NCBI RefSeq assembly: GCF_000220395.1
Contig: NW_004085886.1
Span: forward strand, 1-64,000
Direction: 5' to 3'
From: Ichthyophthirius multifiliis
Lineage: Eukaryota; Ciliophora; Oligohymenophorea; Hymenostomatida
DNA length: 64,000 nucleotides
Of the stretch, positions 13,301 through 25,553 are shown piece by piece. Position 1 is the stretch's first letter, and each line of letters starts with the position of its first letter. A program made the position numbers and the translations under genes. The notes under the pieces were generated by a model. The model ran no database searches and was not told the origin of the DNA. It saw only the letters and a program-made list of their open reading frames with translations.

Positions 13301-15597
13301 AAATTTAGATTTTATAATTCATTAAATTAATAGAAAACTTTCTTATGAATATTTTCAGTAATTGAAATAATTTAAAATGTTTAAGAATTATACATAATAT
13401 ACTAATTTTATTAATTAACTTTTTTAATATAACATACAATTCCAAAATCATTCAAAGATTGAATAAAATTAATTTTTAAATCAATTTGAATAGGAAAAAT
13501 ATGTTTGTCTTATGTAAATCCAAACAATAGTTTTTTATTAATATTTTATTTAGTATAATAATATTAAAAGAAATTCTAAATATATTTATTGTGTATATTT
13601 TAAAAAGGAGGAGGCATTAATTTTTCTATTTTTTAACTAATAATTTCTTAATCTTTCATCATAAAAATTTTTTTAAAATTCGAAGAAACTAAATTTATTA
13701 TATGTATATTTTTTTTTTGTAAAGAAACAAATATTACACATGAGTTATCCCCAACTAAATTGTATTTTTGTACATTCATTTTAATATCGATTTTTTGTTA
13801 ATTCGATAATTTTAAATCTAAGTTACTAAATTATAATAATTCTTTATACTTATATTAAATTTAATAAAACTCATTATTGTCTTGTTTCATATTCCTAATT
13901 TTATTAACATTATTTATTATTTATTATCTTAAATTTATAAATTTAATTAGATTTTTTTGTAATTCATACAAATTTAAATGCTTTTCTTTCATCATTTTTA
14001 AACAAAACAACCTTATTTGAATAGCTTTATTTAGATACTGATTTGTTTTTTAAACTAAATAATCATATTCGAATACAACTTTATATTTTTCATTAAAAAT
14101 TTCATGCTAGTTTTGGCTTTTTAGAGTTTAGCTTTTTAGAGTTTATAAAATTTACATAAAATTATATTCTAAAGTAAAAAATATTTGTTTTTGTTTAAAT
14201 GTCTAATTTTGCTTTGATTATAGAAGTCTTATATAAAAAAGTTTGTAGTTTTAGCATATTTATTGAATAAAAATAAGATTGAAAACTGTTTTTTCAAACG
14301 AATCTTTCAATAAATTATATACATAATCTAACTTTTTTATAATATATAGGTTTTGATCATTATTTTCTCCACAAAAAAAATTTTAGTCTACATAATCATT
14401 TTTATTTATAATGTTAGTTTTAGTTTTTAATTTGTTAAATTTTTTAATGTTTTTAATATTATCTTCCTAATTATGTAAATAAATGGGACTTTTTAAGCAT
14501 AATGTTTTTATAATTGATTAATTATATTATTATTAATTTTATTTAAATAAAAAATTTCTTTAGAATTCATCAAGATCATAAATATTAATATTTTTAATTA
14601 AGTTTATATTATTAGAGTTTAAAATATCAAACATTTAAAGAATTTACTCATCATACATTTAATTAAATAATTTACAAATTTAAAAATTAAAAGGAATTAA
14701 AACAAGAAGTATAATTTATAATAATTTTAATTCTGAATTTATATTTATTATTATACTCAAAAATAAAAACAATTAGAAAAAATAAATACTTAAAAATAAT
14801 TCTAAAGTTTTCATTTATTTTTAATATGATTATTTAAAAGTATAATAGTATATACTTTCTACAAAATAATAAAATAAATAAACGTACATATTAATGTTAT
14901 TATTTTCTATGCAGACTAAAAATATGCAAAATATTTGTATTCCAAATAAATATAATTACTAATTAAAGTATTTTTTCGCTAAATAATCTTTCGCTGTTAT
15001 TAAATAGTTAAATTAATTATATATGCATATAAATCCTTTTTATTTTTTTATTTTTTTGATATTTAAAAATGGTATACCTATAATTAATGTCAACATACTA
15101 TTGATATAACCTGGAATAGAAAAGGATTAAAAAGAATATCTTAAAGAAAAATCAAAGAAAATATAGTAGTATATTTAAAAGAAAAAAGAAAATATATTTT
15201 AAAATAATTGTTCAACTTTATAAGCTTCAATAAACTATTTTTAAATAAAATTTTATTTTTTGTATTACTTGTATGTTTTATAATAGAATAATAAGAATTA
15301 GATAATAAGATAAATTATAAGCAAACAATTAAAAGCTAAAAATAAATAAATAATATTTTCAGGACTCAAAAAATGCTCATAAATTTATTCAAGAGTAATT
15401 ATTATGTCAATATTATTTAAATTATTAAATTTTTATTTTATGCCTTCTGTAAACTATAAAGAGAAAATTTAGTAGTTTCTAAAAACTAATAAAAATGTTG
15501 AAAAATGTTTTCCTCTTTCAAATTTATGAAGAATTTTAATTAATTATTTAATCAAAAATTCTAAAAAAATATATTACAATTATAATAAGAATTTCAT
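10389..15597 (-). CDS. Large multi-membrane-span PAS-domain protein (ciliate-type)
   Basis: A long - strand frame that stays open across 5.2 kb once short introns are removed. Clear ones are 10957-11006 and one each near 13223-13262 and 12540-12580. The N-terminal third has several hydrophobic spans (FGIQIFCIFLVC; LSIYFFQLFLFLSIIINI). Around 13,420-13,770 lies a PAS-like domain: GDNSCVIFVSL, NFKKIFMMKDQEIISQKIEKLMP, then HNKYIQNFF and FTQDKHIFPIQIDLK, the order seen in the big ciliate PAS S-box proteins. More spans follow at about 11,594-11,675, 11,330-11,395 and 10,490-10,560. From family knowledge such proteins are membrane sensors of unknown ligand. The start ATG at 15,597 and the exon edges before 14,800 are uncertain. 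The stop TGA is at 10,391-10,389. Confidence 0.7.
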
Positions 15598-15981
15598 TTT
15601 ACCTTATATTAATTTTAAAAAATAATCAGAAAAAAAAAAAAAATTAATATTTATAATTTTTTTTATTGATATTTATTTTTAAATATTATTTAAAAGTGAC
15701 TTTTTTTATTTAATTATTAAATCAATTTTAAAAAATGGAAAAAATTTAACTTAAATTTAAAAATATTTAATTTTAATAAATAAATTTTAATTTATAAATT
15801 ATTATCAGATTTAAGATTAATAATAATATTTTAATTATTAATCTTTAATTTTAATATTAACTTAATAAATCTAAATTGCATAAATCAAATAAAAATATTT
15901 ATTTATAGAAAATACAAAAAATAAAATAAAAACATAAATAGTATAAACAAAACTAAAATATATTAAATTTGAAAAAAATCT
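15598..15981. other. Intergenic, A/T-rich
   Basis: Spacer between two - strand genes: the 5' side of the PAS gene and the 3' end of the GTPase gene. Nothing coding was recognised. Confidence 0.6.
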
Positions 15982-17825
15982 TCAAATAATTTAACTTTCT
16001 TAGATATTTTTTAACTTAATCCTCTTAATAACATTAGTACTACTTCTTTTAGTTTTAACCTAATATTAAAGTGCATCTTTTTTATATCTAAATATACTAT
16101 TTCTTTCTTCAAGTCCTACATTCTCTGGTAAATAAATAAAAAATTTAGCTTTTCCTTACTCAAAATAAGATTTAAAACTAATCCATCCCAATCCAAAAAT
16201 ATCCAAATCGACTTGACATTTACCATCTTTTTAAAACTATATTTCAACTTCATGTTTTTTAAAAATAACCTAAGTAAAATCTGCTGCAAGAACAGGAGAC
16301 AAAATGTCATTATATTATTTAATAAAAACTTCATTTCCTTTATAACTTTTGGTCACATGAAATGATATATTGTGGTTCATAAAAGCTATAATATTACAAA
16401 AAAGGCCTTCAAGATGATCTATCCTGACCAAGCCTCCAATAAAAAGAGTAAGGTCAGGTCCAAAATGTATTTTTTTTGGTTTTATTTCTCGATCTACGAC
16501 AATTGTTTTTACATGGTTTTTATTTTCGAAGTAATAAGTCATTTAGCGTATGTTTGGAATTCCTGGAGTATCATATATGTTTGTACCCAAATTTTTATTT
16601 TTGCATTTTATAAAGGAAACAGTTGTACCAGGAATTGAACTTACAGTTAATTCTTGGACTTAATCTTCATATTTTAATTCGTTCTCTTCTAAATATTCTT
16701 CATTAAGGAGTTTTTTAATCATTTATTTATCGACATCGTTAATATTTTATGGGGAATTTTATGTATTTGAGGAACTTTTGGACATTTAATTTATTTTATT
16801 TATTAATGAAGATTTTCCTGTATTTGCGAATCCGACTACGTAATATTATTTCGAATACCTAAATGTTTTATCTTATAAGGCGTTGTCTCTGTTATTGTGA
16901 ATGTATTTGATTATTTTTTTAAGGCCTTCACCTGTTTCTGAACTTACAAGAAATATTTCCTCTATAAGAGAATTTGTGTTAATTTCTTAGAATATTTTTT
17001 CTTTTATTATATACTTTATTAAGTTCTGTTGGATACACTAATGTGGTAAAACATCTATTTTGTTTACTATTATAATTACTTTTTGTTATTATATTAAGCA
17101 TTCTTTTATTAAATCAATACTTAGTGTACCACTTATGTCTGTACAGTCTATTACGTGCAGTATTATGGAATGGCGTTTAGTTTCTTAAATAAGTTTTTCA
17201 ATGTTTTTTTTAAATTAAATTAATTGGGTTTTATTATTTATTATTCATCAGATTGGTTTTTTGGGGAAGATTTTATAAAGTCCTCTTGTTTATGTTTTAA
17301 ATTGTAACATCTTTAACACATTATCTAGGTATTTTCTTAAAATTTTGATTCTTGCTATTCTGCTTTCTATTCGTAATTTTCGATTTCTTAAAGGATTTCT
17401 ATATCGTCTACTTCTAGTAGTTGTTTGCCTTTTTTATTATCAATATTATCATAAAGGTTCGCTTTTAATAAATATTCATTTAATTTATCGTTTTAGTATT
17501 TTTTAATATATCTCTCTTTTTTTCCTTCCTTATATGTTTCAATTGTTATATAACCCGCTTTTTCTATATTTTCTGTTTGAAATTTAGCTCCACAACCTTT
17601 GCATGAGCATTTTTAGATAAGATTTTCGAAGTTTTCATCTATTTTTAATTGCTTTAAGATATCGTTTGTTTCATATTCAACTTGTTTTTGAATGTTTGGA
17701 GATTTTGAAAAATTATATTTGGGAATTTAGTTATTTGCAATTATTCTTAATTATTTAGCATATGATGAAATTTTTAGTTTTTATATTAACGTATTGGTGT
17801 GCTTTATCAAGTTTTTGAATAACAT
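15982..17825 (-). CDS. NOA1: Circularly permuted GTPase, YqeH/NOA1 type, probably mitochondrial
   Basis: Ribosome-assembly GTPase of the YqeH/NOA1 family, whose G-motifs are permuted. In order are seen: a zinc element CKGCGAKFQ...AGY and CQRCYNLKH; then G4 NKIDVLPH, G5-like VSSETGEG, G1 GFANTGKSS, G2 region SSIPGTT and G3 DTPGI, followed by LTLFIGGLVRID, which is also family-typical. The N-terminus from the chosen ATG (17825) is basic and hydrophobic, MLFKNLIKHTNTLIQKLKI, consistent with a mitochondrial presequence. Oddity: between the zinc element and QLIQFKKNIEKL the reading frame moves by -1 near 17,220-17,270 and no GT..AG intron can explain it. An assembly error in a short homopolymer is the simplest cause. 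The TGA lies at 15,984-15,982. Confidence 0.85.
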
Positions 17826-17893
17826 TATTTTTATTTTTAATTTTATATCTTTATTATTTTTTTTAAATATAAATCTTTTAAAAATGTATTTAA

Positions 17894-17898
<5 letters not shown>

Positions 17899-17957
<59 letters not shown>
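17899..17957. repeat. (TA)n microsatellite
   Basis: Almost uninterrupted alternating T/A tract about 60 nt long, just upstream of the NOA1-type start codon. Confidence 0.9.
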
Positions 17958-17959
<2 letters not shown>

Positions 17960-18066
17960 TATTTATAATATTTATTTGTTCTTTTATTAATATTTAATTA
18001 TTTTTAGAAATTGCTCATTTATAAAATTGTTAATTTAATTTCCATTTTACTATTTTTTCTAAAATA

Positions 18067-20340
18067 TCAATTATTATAATTATTATTATTATTAACATTT
18101 TTATATCCATTAATTATAGAATTGTAAGATTAATATTGTTATTAATTTTAATTTTTTCCTCCTATTAAAGCATTTGCACTTAATAATCTTGGTTTCATAA
18201 CGTAATTTATAGGGTTATATTATTATTATTATTATTGCTACATTTTATTATCAAAAATGCAATTATTAGCTGTTATTTTAGCATCGTTATTATTACTATA
18301 AATATTTTTTTTTTTATTAATATTTAAATTGTTTGTTTTATATATATTATTAATTCCTGCAGGTGTGTTTTTTTCGATATTTTTGCTGATTAGTTAAGGA
18401 GAGCCTATTTAGTTAATTTAAGCTTTTCTATAAATGTTATTTAGCTAATATCTGTTTAGTAATTAAATATTATTTTACTAATCCTGATTCAGCCTTGCTT
18501 AATAATAAGGATTTGAAGATTAAACTCTTTGTTATTTAATAATTATTTCAGGTTAATAACCTTATTTATTATTTAAATTGGATACAATTTAGTGCATTTG
18601 ACTATTCTTCAAAGTTATTTAAGGTAGAACATTTTTTTTATCATTATTTTTATTATTAATATTAGAACTATATATATGAGAATATTTTAATTTTTAATCA
18701 TTAACTATTTCTCTCATTTAAGAGCTCTATATTTTATTATTTTAATTAATATTTGAAGGACTGGCTATAAAATTAACATTATTTAAGTTGTTAGTGTATA
18801 TGTTATTAACAATATTGTTATTTATATTATTATTTACAATTTTATTTATATTCATATTTACTCCATTTTTATTATTATATTATTAATTATTTTTTTCTTA
18901 TAAATCATTTACATTCATATTATTTTTTCTTATATTTTTATTAATTCTATTTTACAAATTTATTTCTTTGGATTAACCATCTCCGTTAATATTTGTAATA
19001 CCATAATATTTATTTGGGCTTACATAATTTTTTGCTTATTACTATAATTAAATTTATAGAGCTGGATTTTCTATTTTTGGTTTAAATAATTTTTGAGGAA
19101 TTTGTAAAGGATTATTATTTGCTTTTAATTAAGCAATTATGGTACTTAAAGGTTTTTTGCTTATTTCATTAATATTATTACTATTACCTTATATAATTTA
19201 TTTTGCTGGAGTTTCTTTGTTTATATTATTTATTATAATTCTTTATGCCCCCGCGCTTACAATTTATCTATTTGGTTTTTAATATTTTTATTATTATAGA
19301 TTTTAATTTTATGAAGATGCATCATCATCATATTTTGAATTTGGAAGCATTCCACGAAGTTAACCTAGATTTTTGGGTAGTTATATAGTTTACAAAAGTT
19401 CTTGTTTTAATTAAACCAATTATGTTTTTTCTTTAAATTCTTCTCCTGTAAACTATGCTACTGTTTCGTTAAATAGAATCTAGTTACAATTTGGCCTTTG
19501 CTTAGGGTCTACTTATAACATTAAAGTTATCATTTCATTTAGTTCGTCTGAATATCTTTTTTTTGTATATTATAATTTTAATAATTTAATATATAAATTA
19601 ATACCTAAAAGGAATTCTGTCAAATCTACCTTTTTAAATTTTATTAAATAATCCTTCCATATCGTTTGCTGTAAAAGGAGGTCTTTAAGCACAAGCTTCA
19701 TATAATACACAGCCCAAAGACCAAATATCACTTTTGCTATTATAAGGCTCATCTCTCCAAACTTCAGGCGATGCATAATACGGTGTTCCTGTTTAAGTAT
19801 TTACAAATCCATTTTTAGCTACTTTAGAAACATTAAGATCACCTTTTTTATTTTTTTCATAATAATTACTTTTTTATTTTATTTACCTAATTTATATATT
19901 TTATCTTTTGTAATAAAAATATTTGCACTTTTTAAATCTCTATGCAAAATATTCATATCATGTAATGCTTTTAAACCTTTTGTTAAATCTACTATTATGC
20001 CCCAAATTTATTATTCTTAGAAATAAGTCTTATTTTTTATATGAGTGTTTATCATTCCTTGTAAATCCCCGAATTCAGCATATTCCATTATTATACAAAG
20101 AAGTTGACTTGGCTCGTCTATAAATGCTTCTTTGTAATTTATTATATGCTTATTACTTATTGAAGCTAATATTCGAACTTCGTTTAATGCATTTTACTTT
20201 TCTTTCTATTTTAATTAGTTCATTTATACTTTTTTCATAGCATATATTTGGCTGTCTGATTTTCTTTTAACTTTATAAACTTAAGAATATGAACCTTCAC
20301 CCAATGTATTTATTATTTCAAAATCTTTTAATTATGTCAT
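18067..20340 (-). CDS. NEK: NIMA-related protein kinase (NEK)
   Basis: Ser/Thr kinase; NEKs act in mitosis, centrosomes and cilia, and are expanded in ciliates. The N-terminal catalytic domain shows [57 protein letters not shown] and [14 protein letters not shown]. The usual DFG is DLN here, a variant I know from other protist NEKs. HRD and the Lys of AMKK are kept. Two introns (19843-19886, 19556-19604) leave 2,181 nt, exactly 726 residues. The C-terminal 400 or more residues are Asn/Gln/Lys-rich low complexity with [15 protein letters not shown] fragments and no recognised domain. Start ATG (20340-20338) precedes [11 protein letters not shown], as expected for the family. The TGA is at 18069-18067. 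Confidence 0.93.
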
Positions 20341-21287
20341 TTATTTTATCATAGTTTACATTTTAGAAATATTTTTTTATCTTATAAGTTATTTATTTTT
20401 ATACAATTTTTTAATAATTAATTGAAATTATTTTTATTATTAAATCAACCAAAATTTTTTATTAAATTAATTTTTAATTTTAATATAGATTATTTATATT
20501 TAATTTATTTTGTATATAAAATAATAATCAGAATATTATAATTTTTTTTTTTTTTTAATTTATATTATTAATTATAATAAAATTCATTAAAGCTTTCTTT
20601 AAAATAAATTTAATGGAATAAATATAATTATTATTCGATAATATTACAATTATATTTTAATAAAAATTATTAAATTTTAATTTTATTATTTTTTTGTATT
20701 AATTGTGATATTATGATAATTAAATAAGTTTAATAATATTTTTAAAAGCATTAAAATTTTATAAATTTAATATTATATATTTTCATAATTTATCATTTAT
20801 TAAAAAAAATTAAATATTAAAGTACATATATAAGCGAGTTAAGGAAATCCTATTATATAATGCAAAAAATAACAGACAAGTTAGAAACACTTTAATAATA
20901 TAAAAATCAAATAAAAGATATTTAAATAATCTAGAGTACGAGGAGAAAATTTATAATAATTTTATAAATATACAAAAATAAAACTAAAAACAACTAAAAT
21001 TTGTATAATCGGTTAAACTAGTTAATTTTATTCTGAAAATAATAAATTTACTAATAAAAATATATTAATAAAAAAAAAAATACATTAATTATAATTAAAA
21101 AAAAAAAATTAAATTATATAATATATATATAATAGTAATATTCTATTTAAAATTATAATAAAATAAAAAAAATTATAATAATAATATTTTTTTGAAAATA
21201 AAAATAAAAATATAATATAAACAATTAAAAATAAAAATTTTAAAAAAAGTAATTATATTCAAAAAAATAAATAAAAAAATGTAATTA

Positions 21288-21295
21288 ATAAATAA

Positions 21296-21330
<35 letters not shown>

Positions 21331-21332
21331 AT
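21288..21332. repeat. (AAAT)n tetranucleotide repeat
   Basis: About eleven copies of a 4-nt AAAT/ATAA unit in a gene-free stretch. Confidence 0.85.
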
Positions 21333-21791
21333 TAATTTTTTTATTTATTTTTCTATTATTTAATATATTTTTTTTATTTATTATATTAAAATTTCTATTT
21401 TATATATTTTTATTTTTAAAATATTTGTATTTTTTAATAAAATTGTATATTTTTATTGATTAAATAATATTTTTTTTTAATATTTTTTTACATATCATTT
21501 TTTATATTATTAATATTTATACATAATATTTTTTTTTTTTATATATAATTTATTTGAATTTTTAATTTTTATTTCTTATTTTATATATAAATAAAATACA
21601 AAAATCATTTTTGTTTAAAATCTAATATTTTATTTATATCATATATTTTTATTTTAAATAAATAATATTTTAAGTTATCTTATTAAATCTAGTATTTTTT
21701 TACTTAATCATTAACTAATAATTCTAAATTTTAATAAAAATAATAATATATTTATGAGTAATTTTTTCTAAACATAAATTATAAAAATTAT

Positions 21792-21797
21792 AAAAAA
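21792..21797 (-). terminator. RNA polymerase III terminator
   Basis: Six A on the + strand, hence T6 on the tRNA strand, starting one base after the discriminator base. This is the usual place for a Pol III terminator. Confidence 0.8.
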
Positions 21798-21798
21798 G

Positions 21799-21871
21799 TG
21801 AAGACTACGTGACTTGAACACGCAACCGTTGGATTTGGAGTCCAACGCTCTACCAGTTGAGCTAAGTCTCC
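21799..21871 (-). tRNA. tRNA-Trp (anticodon CCA)
   Basis: Full cloverleaf on the - strand. The acceptor GGAGACT pairs with AGTCTTC (one G-U). The D arm is GCTC/GAGC with AACTGGTA in the loop. The anticodon stem TTGGA/TCCAA carries the loop CTCCAAA, anticodon CCA. The T arm is GCGTG/CACGT around TTCAAGT. The discriminator base is A, no CCA is encoded and no intron is present. It reads UGG; UGA is the stop codon here, so no Trp reading of UGA is implied. Confidence 0.95.
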
Positions 21872-22132
21872 TTTGTTAATTAATATTAATTATATTAATT
21901 TATTAAATAACTTTGAATCGTCAAGTTTTAAATTTATTTATATAAATAAAATAAATCATATTTTTAAACAATTTATTAAATTAAATGAAATCATTTATTG
22001 ATTTTTTAAATATAAATTATTTGATAATTATGAAAAATATATATAGTTACATAATAATATTTTTTCATTGATTTTAAAATAATAATATTTTTTTATTTTT
22101 TTCTATATAATTCAAAATAAAATAATATAAAA

Positions 22133-23579
22133 ATGGGTGCAGCAAACTGTACTGCTTGTGTTAGAAGAAGTGATGACTTTCATTTAGAAATGAATATAGA
22201 TATGAAACCTCGTCCGCGTTAAAATTAAACATAATACATATAAGAATAATAAGATGAAAAATTAATATTAAAAAGAATAATAAAAATTTAAGCATTATTA
22301 AAAGGTTGGCTATAAAGAAAAAAATTTATGAAAGAGAAAATAAAAATATATAATATAAAAGTAGACTAGCTTTTATTTGATTTTATTTAAAAGCATTTAT
22401 CTAAATTTTCAAAATTACCAGCATTTTAATTTAATAGTTATTAATATCCTGAGATAAATACTTAATAATTTAATTCACGTTTTTTTAGAAATCCAGTATT
22501 ATTAGAAAACGGTGCTATTTATATAGGAGAATGGTATTTTTTAAATATATATTTATATAAATTATAAAAAAGGTCATTTGATAAAAAATATGGCAAAGGG
22601 ATTTAAGTATGGAAAGATGGTTCAACATATGAAGGCTTTTGGATTAATGATAAAGCCTGTGGAAATGGTCGACTTATACATGCAAAAGGAAGCATTTACT
22701 TTGGAGAATGGAAAGACCATAAGTTTCATGGGTAAGGAACTTTAATTAACAAAGATGGATCTTGTTATGAAGGAGAATGGGTTGACGATAAATAAGAGGG
22801 AAAAGGTTTTTATTATTTAAAAAAATAAAATTATTTTTGTTTTTTAGGAGTTGAAACATGGAATGATGGTTCAAAATATGAAGGATAATATAAAAATAAT
22901 ATGAAGGAAGGAAAAGGAGTATATATATGGGCTGATAAATCTTAATATGATGGTAATTTTTTAAATAATAATTTAGAAGGATAAGGAGTCTATATTTGGC
23001 CTGACGGAAGAAAATATTAAGGAGAATGGCTTGATAATTAAATGAATGGAAAAGGTATTTATACTTGGATAGATGGTAAAAGATATATAGGGTAATACAA
23101 AAATGGGATAAAAAGTGGTTAAGGAATTTTCGAATGGTTTTTTTATTTTATTTTAAAAGAAATTAAAACATAAATAAAGGCCTGACGGAACTAAATATAT
23201 AGGCGAATGGAAAGACGGAAAATAACATGGAAAAGGAGTATTTTATACTTTTAATGGGTAGAAAAAAAAAGGAGAATGGAAAAATGGATAAAAAGAAAGA
23301 TGGATAATTTTTGAAGATATAAATGATAATTTTTAAGAATAAATTGAATAAAAGTTTTATAATATTTTAGTCTAATATTAATAAAAATATGTAAAATGCT
23401 AATAACTTTAATAATAGAAAATCAATAATATGCTTTAATAAACCTAAATTAAATAAGATCAAGAAAATGATAAAGAAAATAATTAAATTACTAAGCTTAA
23501 ACAGTATTAAAACCTTTAAAATAATCTTACATATGATGGTAAATAAATATAATAGAAAAATTTAATAGATAAAAAGTGA
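22133..23579 (+). CDS. IQ-motif and MORN-repeat protein with possible N-terminal acylation
   Basis: Starts [12 protein letters not shown]: Gly2 followed by cysteines fits myristoylation plus palmitoylation, so membrane anchoring is likely (inference). An IQ-like motif IIKIQALLKGWLQRKKF follows at about residue 55 and could bind calmodulin or centrin. Then about nine MORN repeats run to the C-terminal part, for example [49 protein letters not shown] and [15 protein letters not shown] Gln-rich tail closes the protein. Introns 22534-22572, 22806-22847 and 23137-23179 each split a Gly or Trp codon inside or beside a MORN unit and leave 1,323 nt, exactly 440 residues. MORN proteins in ciliates often sit at membranes of cilia or the cortex; the exact role is unknown. 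Confidence 0.85.
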
Positions 23580-23811
23580 TTATTATAAATAAAAATACTA
23601 ATCTTTTTTTTAAAATGCATACTCTTTATACAAACATAATGGCTTTTAATTTTGTTTAATAAATTTGAAATTTTTCAAAATATTGTTTTTAAAAAAGATG
23701 TAATAAATATTAAATATAGAATTAAATTTAAATAAAATAATTTTTTTTAATAAAATAATTATTAATATACATAATATCATATATATAAAAATATGAACAA
23801 ATCAAATCAAA

Positions 23812-25553
23812 TCAAAAAATATTACAATTTTTTTTTTTTTTTTCATTTTTTGAGATTATAGCATCAAAAATTTCCTTTTCCTTTTTCTTTTTATAATTAA
23901 ATAATTAAACATTTTAATTTACAATTTTAACTTGATTTTTACCATTAGTTTACACCACATATACAACTTAATTATTATTTAAATTAGTATTTATATATAG
24001 AAGATGATTATGATTAACTTTAATATTCATATAATTCCATTATCCTTCAATTTACAAATGAGCTTCACTTTTGAGGATACAAATACTATTTTATTGAAGA
24101 CTAATATTATTTATTTCTAGTACTTATTTTTTTTTATCACATATGATAAAGAGTCTATTTTAGATTTCATTTTTTTACCTTTTTTATTTTATAAAAACTC
24201 CTTTGCATAAATTTCCAATAATATTTTCAATATTGTTATATTTAATATTTAATGTTTTTGATTCTTTCAGATTTTCGTTTTCTTTTCTTAAAATTTAATT
24301 AAAAATAGTCTAAATTTCAATAACACTGCAAGTAGTGTTTGTATCAAAGTATTTATCTTTTTCTTCTTTATTCGAAAATTGCATCCCTCCCATAAAAATT
24401 AAATACTCTTTATCATAATCATTTGCACAAAAAGTATCTTGTAATTATTTTTGTCCAATTTTTATTATAATAGGATTTGTTCTTGGATAATTTAGAATTA
24501 TTTTAAAATTTGGACTAACACTAATTTCCCTTTTTTTATACAAAAAACTTTTATATCGTTTCTTGGAATTTTATTCCATTTTCTATTATATAACCCCCAA
24601 TCACTAAAAGAGCAGAGTTCCCTTTTTTATCATTAAGAACATATAAACTGGGGTCAATCCTTTATTATTAATATTCTTCCTTATCACCTAAACAAATTTC
24701 GATTAAAGGTTTACTTTTATCGTTTTCATAATCATATAAAGGGTTATTACTAAAAACAAGAATTTAATCATTATTATCGTATATAAAATGCCTTCCTGTT
24801 ACTGAATCTGTAGCCATATAAGGTGAAGGATCATTTACAAAATCAAAAGAAAGAATATATTTATTTGCTGTCATTTAATATTAAGCATTTTTAGGTTTTA
24901 TTTCAGCAGACTATAATTTACTACTTGTTTGACTTGCATTTAGAATGGCCTAATTATATTACATTTAGTAACTTACTACTATTAAATTTGCTAATTTATT
25001 TTCGAAATGTAAATGCACAATTTATTTTTTGAATAATTTTACTATTTTTTGAAATTGGTTCTGGAATTAAATTTGTGATTGAAGCATAATATAAGTCTTA
25101 TCTTTTAACTTTCTTCTATTTTATAAAGATATTAATGCTGCTTCTAATATTTCACTATCTTAATCACCTATCTTTTTTTTTTTTAATTTTTTTTTTTGTT
25201 ATATTTACAATTTTATCTGTCTTATCATCATTTACTATTGTTTTGAAATTATATGTTAAACTTAAGTAAATAAAAATTTCTATTTAAGTATTTTTTAATA
25301 GCGATACTTATTAGTTTTTTTGCTCTATTTTTTCTAATAAATACTTAGCTTAATTCATTTATTATTTTCTTTGTTCTTTTATTTCATTTTAATATTAGAT
25401 TGAATTTTAATGAAATAATAAATTTTTGTTTGTAAATTATGTGGGCTTTTCTAATTAATAAGGTCTATTAATTAATATTTAAGATTAATCAACTCCATTG
25501 GAATCAAATAACTTTTATGAAGATTATTATCGATTGACTTATGGATATTACAT
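23812..25553 (-). CDS. Hypothetical protein, coiled coil followed by beta-rich region
   Basis: Not recognised. The N-terminal third is Gln/Lys-rich and partly coiled coil (EIKEQRKQQMNQAKYLLEKI). The middle and end read as a globular, beta-rich protein: NKYILSFDFVNDPSPYMATD, HFIYDNNDQILVF, SLYVLNDKKGNSALLVIGGY, YLIFMGGMQFSN, hinting at a propeller-like fold, although no kelch or WD pattern is regular enough to claim. The start ATG is at 25553. One intron of 37 nt lies at 25172-25208. A second of only 19 nt at 24530-24548 is needed to keep the frame. The two leave 1,686 nt, 561 residues. The stop TGA (23814-23812) comes just after a lysine run encoded by a 16-A tract. Confidence 0.7.

Larger units (their letters stand above)
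20341..21798. other. Intergenic, A/T-rich with AAAT repeats
   Basis: About 1.5 kb without a supported gene between the NEK start and the tRNA. Composition is nearly pure A/T, with an (AAAT)n run at about 21,288-21,332. Confidence 0.6.

Noticed and set aside
16372-16638. + strand frame of 88 residues
   Set aside because: Antisense shadow of the NOA1-type GTPase, whose family motifs are read on the - strand.
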